Of a stretch of 64,000 nucleotides of DNA, positions 11,237 through 23,299 are shown piece by piece. Numbering within the stretch: the stretch's first letter is position 1; every line of letters begins with the position of its first letter. Both the position numbers and the translations under genes were made by a program. Under the pieces are notes generated by a model, which worked only from the letters and a program-made list of their open reading frames with translations, did not search any database and was not told the DNA's origin. The stretch lies in NCBI RefSeq assembly GCF_026210795.1, contig NC_089434.1, forward strand, positions 992,001 to 1,056,000, given 5' to 3'. Source of the stretch: Rhizophagus irregularis (lineage: Eukaryota > Glomeromycota > Glomeromycetes > Glomerales > Glomeraceae).

Positions 11237-11590
11237 GTGGTGAATTTATGATGTAATGCAGGCCAGTGTTTTGTTAGGACAATCACCACTGGTGGGCTTT
11301 AGCAATTTTCAAGAAAATTGTTATAAATTGGGAATTTTAAATTTTATTAAATCATAAATCGATTTTATTTGTGAAAAATTATTTGCTCAATTACAAACTG
11401 ATTTAATTTATGTAAATTAAAAGAAATTTTACATATACTCTATAATCAGTGTTGAACAAATCAATATATAATATAGATTTCATCATTCATATTAAAGAAC
11501 ATAAATTTCTTTGACAAATTTGACAAACCTAATTTTAACCCATTTCTTTTTTTAAATGCAATTACTAATATAATAAATAGAATTGTAATA
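11237..11590. other. Gene-less stretch downstream of the kinase gene
   Basis: AT-rich, presumably including the kinase 3' untranslated region on the minus strand. Nothing else is seen. Confidence 0.4.
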
Positions 11591-14500
11591 TTATATTTCA
11601 CACTCTAAACATTCAGAATGAGGAAGACTTTTTGTAAAGGAATTAAGTAGTCGAGATGTATAAACAGCTTGTGAGTGAATTGTTGATTGTCTTCTTTCCT
11701 CTAAAAATAAGAAATTTGATTTTTTATACTCATTTGCCTTTTTGAATTGCTCTTCAATATCATAATCTTGTTGTTCTCTATAAATATTTAAACGAAATAT
11801 CTCAATCAATTTATATACTTCAGTTACTTTTGGTCTATTGTCTGGATTTGTGTTCCAACACCATTTCATTAAGTCAATATAACATTTCGGTGCTTCTTGA
11901 TCATTTATATAAGGTCTAATTCCATTACAGATATCTAATGCTAAACCTTCATCATGTGCATGATTGTAAAAAGGTTGTCTACCAGTTGCTATAAAATACA
12001 TAATCATACCAAAGCTATATATATCTGCTGCTTGAGTATATGGATTTCCTCTTAATACTTCAGGAGCTACATAAGGCATAACTCCATAAATATTTGTTTT
12101 ATCTATATTATCAGATTTCCCACATAATCCCATATCTGATATACACATTGAAACAAGAATTTCTAAATCAGCGGATATTGATAATATATTACCTGTATGA
12201 AGATCACGATGAACCATTTGATTATCATGAATTTCTTTAAGACCAGTAATAATACTCGTTAACGCTTCTATATTATACGTCCAATCAAATTTCTTATAAT
12301 GCTTGTTTACTAAATTATATAAATTTCCACCTTCTGCATAATCAAGAACCATAATATAATTTTTCGTATCAGGATTTTGAGATATTCCATATATTGCAAG
12401 AATTTCTTTGTATTTTTTAATTGAATATTTTTTAACCTATTAGGACAAAGTAATTATTGTTGATATATTATTTAGAAAACTTTAAATTAAATAAAAAAAT
12501 TTTCATACCTCATTTAAAAATTCTGTAGTAATATTTTGTGAATCATCTAATTGTTTTAAAATGATTTTTTTCTTATCCCTTACATACTTAGTATCACGTC
12601 CATAATAAGATAATGGTCCATCTTTCCATGTTGCTAAATATATTGTGGCAAAACCACCTCTATCTATTTCTTCAATATTACTAAAATGATTGTATGGTAT
12701 CCATTCAAATATTATATCTCTTGGATGACTAATATTTAATTGCACTACTTGTATTAAATTATCAATTTTTATATTTCCACTAGTCCAATTTGTAAAATTT
12801 TCTCTTAAATCATTTATTTGACATGGTTTACACCAATTCTCATTTGTAATTGTGTATTCTTTATCACATTTTTCGCAATATTTATTTTCAGAAACTATAA
12901 TATAATCTTCTGTAATAGGATCTTGAGATATTCCATAGATGGATGGGGAATATTTTTTAACTTATTAATTAATACATATTAATTATAGTATAAATTGCAT
13001 TATTTAAATCAAATATATAACAGAAATTTACCTCACAAGTAATATTTTGTGAATATTTTAAAACAACTCTCGATTCTACTCGTCTTATTTGTTCCTTTTC
13101 ATAAAGATATTTGTAATAATAAAGGTCATTCTTCCATATTGCTGAATATATTTTAGCAAAATTATCATCATTTATTTTTTTTATATTGTTAAATTGATTG
13201 TATGGAATCCATTCAAATAATTTGTCAGATTTGCTTTTAACTTTTAGTTGCATTTTCTGGATTAAATTATCAATATTTTCATCTCCACTGGTCCAGTTTG
13301 CAAAATCTAATTTTAAATCATTCACTTGACAATATATACACCATTCATCTATTTTATTGGCATAATTTGCATATTCTTTACCACACTTTTCACAGTATAA
13401 ATTTATATATTGAGAAACAATAATACAATATTTTGTATTTTGATTTTGAGATATTCCATATATTGATAAATCGTTTTTACTAATCTACAAAATTTTTTTT
13501 TAAAAAAAATAATTAATTATTTTGCGTCAGACATTACCCAATATTATAATGCCTTAAGTGGGTTGGCCAGCATTACTAGGCCAGCCGCACGTCAGACGCA
13601 AATCGGCATCCGTCGCAAACATAGTATATATTGAAAATTTCATACCTTATTTAGGAATTTATTAGTATTTTGTAAGTAATGTAATCTTAAATAAACTTTC
13701 TTATTTGATTCTCTTGCCCATTTATTATTATGACAACTTAATGGGCCATTCTTCCATATTGCTGAATATAAATTATTTTTGTTTATTTCTTTGATGTCGT
13801 CAAACTGATGATATGGTATAAACTCAAATATTCTGTCACTAATAGAGTCGATGTTCCGTCTTTTTCGAATATAATTATCAATTTTTTCATTTCCACTAGT
13901 CCAATTTATAAAGATTTTTTTCAAATAATTCTTTTGGCATCGTTTACACCAATTACAATCTGTATCTATATCATATTTACCACATTTATTGCATATTTCA
14001 TTATAATCTTCTTGAAGAATCATATTATAATCTTTCGTATATGGATTTTGAGAAATTCCAAAAATTTTACCACAATATCTGTTTAAATCTTCTATAACCT
14101 ATTAAGGATATAAAAATAAATTATTATTAATTTTAAAAAAAGGTAATTAAATTAAATTAGATAAAAATAATCTCATACCACATTTAAAAATTTCTTAGTA
14201 ACGTTATATAATTTTAGAGTAATTTTTGTATTCTGTTTATTTCTTATATAATTATTTTTTATTTTATTATAATTTAATGGACCATCCTTCCATATTGCTG
14301 AACATTCTTTAGTAATTTTTTCTTCGATATTATTAAACTGATTGTATGATATCCATTCAATTATTATATCATCTGGTTTATCAATTTTTAATTGCATTTC
14401 TTGAATTAAATTATCAATTTTTTCATTTCCGCTAGTCCAATTTGTAAAATTTTGTTTTAAATTACGTATTTGACATAATCTACACCACTCGTAATTTGCG

Positions 14501-15772
14501 TCTTTTTCACATTTATATGGTTCACCACATTTTTTACAATGTATAATTGGAAAAATAATAATATAATTTTCCGTATCTGGATTTTGTGATATTCCATATA
14601 TTTTAGAATATTTATTGAATTTGATCTATTAAAATTAAAAAAAAAATTAATCAGTATGTTTCCAACTAAACGCATATCTAAGGGCCATGACATTTATTAC
14701 GTAATATTTTGTAGGGTGCAAAAATCTTACGTTACACTTAAGTAATTTAATTGGCTGCACTATATCTTACGGGGTTTGCGCTAATAAAAGGATATTGCGT
14801 AATATATGTCCCGGCCATAAAGAATACATACCATATTTAAATGTTTAATGACATTTTGTGAATTATATAAATATTTTAAAGTAACCACTTTATTTGATTT
14901 TCTTGTCCATTCTCTGTCATTATAACACGATGGACCATTCTTCCATGTTGCAGAATATATTATATCAAAATCATCTTTACCTATTTCTTGGATATCACTT
15001 AGTTGATTGTATGGTATCCATTCAAATATTATATCCGATTTATAATCAATTTTTAATTGCATTTCGTGAATTATATTATCAATATTTTCATTTCCACTTC
15101 TAATCAAATTTTCTTTAAAATAATTAATTTTACATGGTTCACACCATTCTTTAATTATATTTGTATATATTTTGCCACAATTCACACAATATATATCTTG
15201 AAAAACAATAATATAATCTTCCGTATTTGGATATTGAGATATTCCATGTATTCTAAGAACTTCACCAATATAAGTTATTGAATATTTTTTATCCTGATAG
15301 AAAAAAAAATATTATTATAAATGTATGACAATTAAATTCAAAGAAGTTTTCTTATTACTACCTGCTGGTCAATAAAAAATTCATTAATGATATTTCGTAA
15401 ATTATATAATTTTAAGACAACTTTTTTGTTTTGTTGTTTTCTTGTATATTCGTTTTTATTTTTATCATAATCTAATGGTCCATCTTTCCATATAGCCAAG
15501 TGTACTTTATCAGAACCTTCACCTATTTCTTTAATATCATCAAATTGATCATATGGTATCCATTCAAATATCATATCATCCAGCTCATTAATTTCTAATT
15601 GCATTTCTTGAATTAAATTATCAATTTTTTCATTTTCACTAGTCCAATTTGTAAAATTTTGTTTTAAATTATTTATTTGACATGATTTACACCATTCATA
15701 TATAGCATCATATTTACTCGTGTATTTTTCTCCACATTTCTTACACTGATCGTCGTCATCTTGTGATGACAT
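11591..15772 (-). CDS. TKL-like kinase with six tandem zinc-ribbon/N-lobe modules
   Basis: Seven exons: 15772-15362, 15293-14832, 14625-14179, 14098-13646, 13484-13037, 12960-12509 and 12436-11591. They give about 1172 residues. Most introns are phase 0 with GTATG-type donors. The exon 5/6 join needs a GTGAGG donor to keep frame and is the least certain. Each of exons 1-6 encodes a ribbon (C-x2-C, then WC-x2-C), a linker with WTSGN, EWIPYNQF, a kinase Gly-loop region and a strand with the invariant Lys. Exons 2-7 begin with the next kinase segment (IYGISQNPDT). Only the sixth module keeps a good loop (RGGFATIY) and runs into a full catalytic lobe: HRDLHTGN near residue 967, DMG in place of DFG, and APE. 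It is probably an active serine/threonine kinase; substrate unknown. Confidence 0.85.
13521..13602. mobile_element. Small inverted-repeat insertion in kinase intron 4
   Basis: TTTGCGTCAGAC at 13521 is answered by GTCAGACGCAAA ending at 13602. An inner pair, TTGGCCAGC and GGCCAGCC, is also inverted. It makes this intron longer than its siblings. MITE-like; no clear target duplication. Confidence 0.5.
14683..14816. mobile_element. MITE in kinase intron 2
   Basis: GGCCATGACATTTATTACG at the left end matches the complement of the right end (GGCCGGGACATATATTACG). It is 134 bp and accounts for most of the extra length of this intron. Confidence 0.6.
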
Positions 15773-17567
15773 TTTACAAAATTACTAAGTTGGAAAAAAA
15801 TGTTAAAGCCAATGAACTTATTTTACAAAAAAAAAAAAAAGGGAAATAAAAAAAAAAGGCGAAACAAAATTCAAAATAATTGTACACGTACCGGTCGTAC
15901 CGTATTTATCAAGTAAATTAAAAGGTTGTAAAATATTAAACCATTTACGTACTAAAATGGTTTCATTTTATTTATTTTTGTTAATGATCCGCAAAAAGAT
16001 TTCTCTAATATCGTTCTATTTATACGAATTGTGTACATATAAACATGAATATGTTCCCACGTGATTCGTGTGGAATATGAAATTACTCATAATCGACGGT
16101 ATGCATACTATAAATAAATAGTTTTCTGCTGCGGTTTAAACCACAATTTTGAACTTTGATTTCAAAATAAAATTTTAACAAACTATTTTTACACTTTTTT
16201 ATTTGAAAACCAAATTATAATACCGCATATTAGAATTCTTAATTGGCAAAATATTTTATTCGTAATTTCCATGATTACTTCGTTAATTACTTAGGTTTTT
16301 GATTTATTTGTAATATCTTTAGCTAGCAGGAATCTGAACAAGAAGCATATTTAGAAAAGAAATATATATATAAGTAGAAAGTTAAATAAAAATATTACGG
16401 TCATGCCAAATAATACATTCAATACATTCGATACGAAACAATTTAAATAACTATGAATATGAAACATTATTTGAATTATTTGAATATATGAACGCAACGT
16501 ATAAAATACAAATTTTATTAGAACAAAACTATTTATCACCAAATTGCATTAAGAATCATTTATTAACTTGCAAAAAATGTAAAGTACATTTAGTTCATTC
16601 ATGTAATGATTTAAATATTTGAATTTAAATAATAAAATTATCATTAACAGAATTTATAATGAAAAAAAAATGAAGACACTTCTTTGAAACTGATTATGGT
16701 AACAGAATAGGTATATTAGAGATGTGAATTAACAATGTTATCTATTCCCAATCATGTTCCGTAATTCTTTTTTTACATTGGACGTGACATATTCTACTAC
16801 ATTTAGACTATTGCAATGAATAAAATTTCAGACAACCTACCAGGAAAAATGATATGTACCAAAGTGTTTCAGTATATTGCTATTTTGATTATGCGATGCT
16901 CTTAAAATATCGAAATTAGTATACAATACTTCAACTCTACTTAACGTTTAGTGGAACTAAATAATATTTAACGCGACCCCATAAAAAATTTGCGATTATT
17001 ATTTAGGTATTTAACTCTCTTTGATCGAACATTTCTCTATTTTTTAACTCTTACATAGAACTTTTTGGTCTTTTTCGACCGTAAAAATTTTTTGGTCAAA
17101 TGATCGACAAGGAAAAGTTTTTTCGTTATATATTTTTAGTGATACCATTTAATAAATAATATGATATTTTGCATAAAACAATTCTTAACCTTGTATTTCG
17201 AAAATTAAATGTATTTAGAATACTACTGTATATTTAAAGAAAAACACTATATCACACTTTTATCATTTTTATTAGAAAATTATTTAATTCCTACAAGAAA
17301 ATTCTTATCACTTTCTAGTAATTTAGTAATTTAGAAATTATTTCCGCATTCCTAATAATCGCAAGGTGCGATATCATAGATATACGGGGCGACGTCGGGG
17401 CGATATGCAGGGGTTGAAAAAAAGGTGTACAAAATTTTTGGCGTATTATGCACAGTATACTAAAATAGTGTAAATGTAGTACCAGTAAATGTTGTGTAAT
17501 AAAATAATACAATACAAATAACTAATTGTTTTTGATTTTAATAATACATAGAAATTTCTTCTCAAGA
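15773..17567. other. Intergenic region between the divergent kinase and Sel1 genes
   Basis: Contains the start-side regions of both genes and one gene relic (16397-16623). TCGAACATTTCTC and ATGATCGACAAGG near 17025-17110 look like part of a short palindromic repeat. No promoter element is convincing. Confidence 0.4.
16397..16623 (+). pseudogene. Relic of an unrecognised gene with a C-x2-C motif
   Basis: A frame without its own ATG runs to the TGA near 16622. It encodes YEYETLFELFEYMNATYKI, then TCKKCKVHLVHSCND. The codon pattern is protein-like but no family is recognised. It may be the 3' end of a gene whose 5' part is gone. Confidence 0.3.
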
Positions 17568-20027
17568 ATGTCTTCAAATAATATTACAAATGATAATGAA
17601 AATTTCTTAAAAGCCTTTTTAAAAGGTTTTTATCGTCAAATTATAAATATAAAGAATTATAATAAATATGAAAATATTTTATCAGAATGGATACAAGAAT
17701 TTCTAATTTATAATGAAAAAAATCCTGAAATAATTTTAAAATTAATGGAAGATCATAAAGAAAATGAAAATTGGTTCTCAAGTTTGATAGGATTTTTTTA
17801 TGAGTGTGATATAGCACTAGAGCATGATATTATTAGTAAGAATAAATGTTATGAATTATATTTATTATCAATTAATAAATATGAAAAAAGTGAAAATAAA
17901 AGTTTAAATTCCATGTATCAATTACTTAATATCATTATTTCAAAATATTTATTATCATTCCATTATTATAAGGATATTTTATATAATAAATATTCAATTG
18001 CAAAGGAATTTAGAAATTTAGAACATGCACATGCACATATGATGTCTTATAATCAGTTTGAAAATTTTAATGGATTGGAAATAAATTTATGTAAAGATGA
18101 GATTAATACTATGGAAAAATATTTTGAATTATTAGATAAAAGTTCTATTGAACTTAATATTAATAAGAAAGAGTTAGTAACATTAAATAATCTAGGTTAT
18201 TGTTATCAATATGGAATAGAAAGAAAGAAAGACAACTTTAAAGCATTTGAATTTTATCTAAAATCAGCAGAAGGAGGAAATTTAAGTGCACAAAATAATT
18301 TAGGGTATTGTTATCAAAATGGAATTGGAATAGAAAAAAATGAAAAAAAAGCATTTGAATGGTATTTAAAAGCTGCTAATGAAGGAGACATACATGCACA
18401 ATATAATGTGGGTATTTGTTATCAAAATGGAATAGGCATTAACAAAGATGATAAGAAAGCTTTTGAATGGTATGTTATATCTGCTAAAGAATATTCACAA
18501 GCACAAAATATATTAGGTAGTTGTTATCAAAATGAAATTGGAGTAAATAAAGATTTAAAAAAAGCCATTTATTGGTATGAAAAAGCAGTGGAAAGTAGAA
18601 ATAAATTTGCACAATATAATTTAGGTAAATGTTATGAAGATGGTAAAGGAGTAGAAAAAGATGAAGTTAAAGCTTTTAAATTATACAAAGAATCAGCTGA
18701 ACAAGAGTATAAGGACGCACAATTTCAACTTGGAAAATGTTATGATGAAGGAATTGGAATTGATGAAATTAATGATGCAAAAGCATTTGAATTGTATAAA
18801 ATGGCAGCAGAAAAAGAGCATGATGTTGCACAGAATTATTTAGGATTTTTATTTGAGTATGGTGTAGGCATAGAAAAAAATCTACAACAAGCCATTTATT
18901 GGTACAATAAATCAGCAAATAATGGTAATGAAGAAGCTCAGTTTATTCTTGGGGAATACTATTTAAAAGGTTATGATGGATTTGAAAAAGATGAAATTAA
19001 AGCTTTTGAATATTACAAAAAATCATCTGACCAAGGATATTTGGATGCTCAAATTCAACTTGCATGTTGTTATGACAAGGGACTTGGAACTGAAATTAAT
19101 AAAACAAAAGCATTTGAGTTATATAAAATAGCAGCAGTAAAAGGTAATAGTTTTGCGCAGAATAATTTGGGAACTTTATTTAAGTGTGGTGAAGGTACGG
19201 AAATAGATTTTAAACAAGCCATTTATTGGTATAATAAAGCAGCGGAAAATGGAAATAAAGTAGCACTATATAATTTAGGTAATTGTTACAGAAAAGGTGA
19301 AGGAACGGAAAAGGCTGCAGTTAAAGCTTTTGAATACTATAAAAAATCATCTGATCAAGGATATTTGGATGCTCAATTTCAGCTCGGATGTTGTTATGAT
19401 AAAGGAATTGGAACTGAAATTAGTAAAACAAAAGCATTTAAGATATTTAGAATAGCAGCAGATAATGGACATAAAGTAGCACAGGCTAATTTAGGAGAAT
19501 ATTATGAATTGGGGATTGGTGTAGACAAGAATGAAATTAAAGCATTTGAATATTTTAAAAAATCAGCTGAAAGTGGATTTGTAGAAGCAAAATTTATACT
19601 TGGATATTATTATATAAATGGAATTGGAACTGAAATTAATAGGGAAAAAGGATTCGAATTATATAATGAAGCAGCTGGTAAAAGTGATAATGTTGAAAAT
19701 ATTTTATGTAAAAATGAAGATGAAATAGAAAATAATTTGGATAAAGTTAATTATTGGTATCATAAAGCTGCGGAAAATGACAATAAACTTGCATTATATA
19801 AATTAGGTGAATACTATGAATGCATTTGTAAAAATGAAATGCGAGCATTTGAATTTTATAAAAAATCAGCTAGTCAAGGATTTATAGATGCTTTTTATAA
19901 ACTTGGACATTTTTATTGTAATGGAATCCTAGTTGATTTTGATAGGGAGAAAGCATTTCTATTATATAAAATAGCTGCTGAAAGAGGAAATGTTGATGCA
20001 CAAAAATGTCTTGCATCTTTATATTAG
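17568..20027 (+). CDS. Sel1-like repeat protein
   Basis: 819 residues from the ATG at 17568 (MSSNN). An in-frame ATG 42 bases upstream exists but adds only an unlikely MFLILIIH lead. After a helical N-terminal region of about 200 residues come 17 Sel1-type repeats of about 36 residues with the pattern LG-x-CY-x2-G-x-G, then KAFEWY-x-KAAE-x-G. Repeat 15 is degenerate. Sel1 repeats form stacked helix pairs that scaffold protein complexes; the partner is unknown. There is no kinase domain, unlike many Sel1 proteins of these fungi. The stop is a TAG in the middle of an 18th repeat. The same frame continues LGEGTEVNIKLAVYWYKKAL to a TAG at 20127-20129, so the C-terminus is probably cut by one substitution. 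Confidence 0.9.
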   Translation: MSSNNITNDNENFLKAFLKGFYRQIINIKNYNKYENILSEWIQEFLIYNEKNPEIILKLMEDHKENENWFSSLIGFFYECDIALEHDIISKNKCYELYLLSINKYEKSENKSLNSMYQLLNIIISKYLLSFHYYKDILYNKYSIAKEFRNLEHAHAHMMSYNQFENFNGLEINLCKDEINTMEKYFELLDKSSIELNINKKELVTLNNLGYCYQYGIERKKDNFKAFEFYLKSAEGGNLSAQNNLGYCYQNGIGIEKNEKKAFEWYLKAANEGDIHAQYNVGICYQNGIGINKDDKKAFEWYVISAKEYSQAQNILGSCYQNEIGVNKDLKKAIYWYEKAVESRNKFAQYNLGKCYEDGKGVEKDEVKAFKLYKESAEQEYKDAQFQLGKCYDEGIGIDEINDAKAFELYKMAAEKEHDVAQNYLGFLFEYGVGIEKNLQQAIYWYNKSANNGNEEAQFILGEYYLKGYDGFEKDEIKAFEYYKKSSDQGYLDAQIQLACCYDKGLGTEINKTKAFELYKIAAVKGNSFAQNNLGTLFKCGEGTEIDFKQAIYWYNKAAENGNKVALYNLGNCYRKGEGTEKAAVKAFEYYKKSSDQGYLDAQFQLGCCYDKGIGTEISKTKAFKIFRIAADNGHKVAQANLGEYYELGIGVDKNEIKAFEYFKKSAESGFVEAKFILGYYYINGIGTEINREKGFELYNEAAGKSDNVENILCKNEDEIENNLDKVNYWYHKAAENDNKLALYKLGEYYECICKNEMRAFEFYKKSASQGFIDAFYKLGHFYCNGILVDFDREKAFLLYKIAAERGNVDAQKCLASLY

Positions 20028-20129
20028 TTAGGTGAAGGAACTGAAGTAAATATCAAATTAGCTGTTTATTGGTACAAGAAAGCCTTAGAAAATGTATGTC
20101 AAGAAGTCAAGAACATAAAGAAAATTTAG
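20028..20129 (+). pseudogene. Untranslated remainder of the last Sel1 repeat
   Basis: 33 in-frame codons directly after the TAG at 20025-20027 encode the rest of a Sel1 repeat. AAG or CAG to TAG would explain it. Readthrough cannot be excluded from sequence alone. Confidence 0.75.
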
Positions 20130-22655
20130 ATATTCTTTTAAAGTATCAAGAATGTTTTTATTATGTTTCTAGTTTGGTTCAAATACATAATGACCTTATA
20201 ATAAATTTAAAGCCTTAACACATAGTTCAATTGGAAATTTATGAAATATTTTATGTACTAATTGAATGTTGATTACATGTTTTTATTTTTGTGTTCGGTT
20301 TGAAATGATAAACTTGTATTTTTTCCCAAAATTAATGTTTACTCGATCGATACAAAGGGAAGATTGTATAAAAGCTTACGTAAAAAAATAATATCCAACT
20401 TATATTTTGTGTCAGTAAAATTTGATATTAAATTCACATTCAGTTTATGACCTTAATTAGAAAATTTTAATGATTCTGCGAATTTATTACTTTTAGATTT
20501 CATCATTTGCATTGTACAGCAATTTTGATTCATGTTAATTCAGACTCGTGAAAGATAAACAAACTTATTCATGTGATAAAAGAGTAGTTGATTATATATA
20601 CCCATGTACCGTACTTTGTAGAATTGCGCCTGAGTGGGATAGTTTTTTTTTAAATAATATAGTAATAAATTAAAGTATCATTTAAAGGACAAATTAGCTG
20701 TAGTTTTCTAAATGTGAATAGCGGCAAAATTTCATCAATAATTCATATCAAACGGTAAAGAAGTGTTGAAGTGGGCTTTACGTGATTACGTCGATACCAG
20801 ATGATATATGCCCGTGTAAAGTCAATGAATCTGATGGTAAGACTAAAATAACAAGGGAATCTAAAACTGAATTTATTATTTTATATGATTAAAAATATTG
20901 ATTGCATCTGCTAATATCTTGAAGTCTCTCTGTTGCAAAGTAAATATGCAAAGTAAATAATATAAAAGATTTTAGAATCTAATAAAAAACCATCAGAATA
21001 TTTTTTTTTGTCAACTTGCCACAAATAAAATTGGAATATTCAAATAATTTCATGTTCTGCTTCTAATCTTCGTTATTGGAGTGAAATATTGTAAAAAATG
21101 AATTATTTTTAGTGAAATATTGTAATTATTTTTGTTATAAATGTAGAAAATTAATTGTGAAGTAAAGTGAAATATTGTATAAAAAAAAAATAAAATCCTA
21201 TTTACAAGATGAAGGAAAGGTAAAGGTATTTATATAGTTTTTTCTTTGAGATGTATTTATATAATATGTGAATGCTTTTTCACATAAGAATTATACGTGA
21301 TACGCCAATGAGTCATGACTAATATTATAACATTCTTATACTCTAGTACCTTGCGCAATACGATTCTAGGAAAAAAAAATAAGTAATAAAGTAATGAAAA
21401 AAATTCTATATTTCCCTTTTCCTTGCATTACCTTTAAGAGTCTATTTAAATTTTATTTTTTATTGATCATTGTCACGCGATTTTTCCGATGATTCAAAGT
21501 AATACGTTATTATTAGTCTCTAGTGTTATTTTGACAACTCTAACGTTATTTTAACACTTTTTTCTTATTTTATGGAAAAGTGTTGAAGTGGTAGAGTAAA
21601 GACGAACGGAAAATACAGAAAATGGCAAAAAAGATAATGAGTCATGCCAAAATGATGCGCCACCGAAAAGTTCGGTTTAAATGTGATTTCGGATAGTAGT
21701 CTCATATTAATCAATTACGTCAGATTAGATTAAATTATCAATTTTCCGCCCGCCGCTTTCTCTTCACTATAAACTCATATTTAAAAGAAGAGTACCTAAG
21801 CCTAAACGACATTTATGGTTAAAAAATGTTCGTCAAATTTTGTCATTCGAAAAACGAGTAATAATATTATATTAAGGATACGATGTATCGAGAATAATCG
21901 CCTTGTGTATCGTAAAAATAAAAAAAATAGTTTAATTATCGATGTCTTAACTATGACTCATTCACGTGTTTCAAAAAATTTGGTAACACATTATTATTTT
22001 TAAGCAACGAAAATACGAAAATTTGAAAATATCAATCTTCAAATCATATTATCAACTTTTATTATTAAAAAATTTTCAAAAATTTAAACGGGGGTAAATT
22101 TTTATTTGTCAACCGCTAAATTTGAATTTCGGCAAATGTGGCTGATGAAATGATGGCTGATACAATATGAAAATGATCATCAGGTGATTGAATACTAACA
22201 AGAGACGGAGTGGCGAATATTTTATTGTAAAGTTTATTTTTTTTACATCTAAATTAATTATTTCAACAAACAATAAACGAATATTATATAACTAAATTTA
22301 ATTTTAAACCCCTTTTTCTTCTAAATGTAATTAAATATATGAGTTAGTGATTACCGAAGATGCGGTCGTAAAAGGTATATAGTATATCATGTGATTTTGA
22401 TTCAGAATTATGATAATTCTGGTAATTTCGGCAAAAAAAATTTGCAACAATTCATATTAACGATCACCGTGACTTTAATGAATTTATTTTTTTTATATTT
22501 ATACATTTCCTTGTATGAATCATATTATCACGCATGAGATATTATAAAATTTAAATTTAAAATATTTTAAAATTTATTTAATAAAAACGCGTTTAGTTTA
22601 CGCTACTAATACAGTATAATAATATAATGAGAAAAAATAAAAAAATAAATTATTC
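20130..22655. other. Gene-less AT-rich stretch
   Basis: No convincing gene. A basic 62-codon frame at 21815-22003 starts with ATG but has no recognisable motif and is not annotated. No tandem or inverted repeat of note was seen. Confidence 0.4.
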
Positions 22656-22862
22656 AAATTATCAAACTAAGAATTTGAAGAAAATCTCATAAGTCATAGT
22701 GTTTAAATAATTTATGATAATATCTAAATATCTAAAAGAAAAAAAAATATTACTTTAAATTTAGTAATTTATGGTAAATTTTAAACATTTTAAAAATATC
22801 AGGAATTTCCTATTCATCTTGTTCTTCTGAATGAAGTTTAGAACTGTTATGTACTTCATCTT
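22656..22862 (-). pseudogene. Relic of the kinase-family terminal exon and 3' region
   Basis: On the minus strand, 22862-22795 encodes EDEVHNSSKLHSEEQDE, a stop, then EIPD. It matches the penultimate exon of the kinase at 54799-57123 (LHSEEQNELEIPD). The stop is TAG where the relative has TTG. 22660-22720 matches that gene's presumed 3' untranslated region near 52690-52750. The rest of the gene is missing. The exon is interrupted by the element at 22863-23157. Confidence 0.65.
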
Positions 22863-23157
22863 CCCTATAAAAAAAGAAAATTCGGAATTTGTCCTGAAAA
22901 GTATGGAAAATGTCCGGAAATTTTCCGTGCGTCCGGAAAACATTCGGAAACGGTCATGTTTTGGAACATTTTCCGGACGCTCGATTCTGGACAAATTCTG
23001 GACAAATTCTGGAGTGTCAAGAAAATGTCTGGAATTTGTGCGTCCGGAAAGTGTTCCAAAACATGACCGTTTCCGAATGTTTTCCGGACGCACGGAAAAT
23101 TTCCGGACTTTTTCCATACTTTTCAGGACAAATTCCGAATTTTCTTTTTTTATAGGG
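22863..23157. mobile_element. 295-bp palindromic element, CCCTATAAAAAAAG ends
   Basis: A near-perfect palindrome with arms of about 115 bp, rich in TCCGGAAA, and a short spacer around 22985-23040. It differs at only 4 positions from 61156-61450. CTTCATCTT on the left and CTTCGTCTA on the right look like a 9-bp target duplication with two changes. Both strands show overlapping open frames only because the sequence is its own complement; they are not genes. Confidence 0.85.
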
Positions 23158-23299
23158 CTTCGTCTATCGAATATAAAATTAAAAATCATAAAATACTGCT
23201 GTAGAATAATTATTATAAGAATTTAAATAATTTTTTTATCATCGTACCATCATCATTGATATGAAGTTTCTTTACTTGTTGTTGCATTGTTACAATCTT

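Noticed and set aside
13808-15281. Plus-strand frames of 69-92 codons
   Set aside because: They are antisense shadows of the tandem kinase exons; the minus strand carries the motifs and splice sites.
21815-22003. Basic 62-codon frame
   Set aside because: No motif, repeat or promoter support; length is expected by chance in this composition.
22831-23226. Overlapping open frames on both strands, 60-140 codons
   Set aside because: They are produced by the 295-bp palindromic element; the same frames recur at 61057-61453 and mirror each other.
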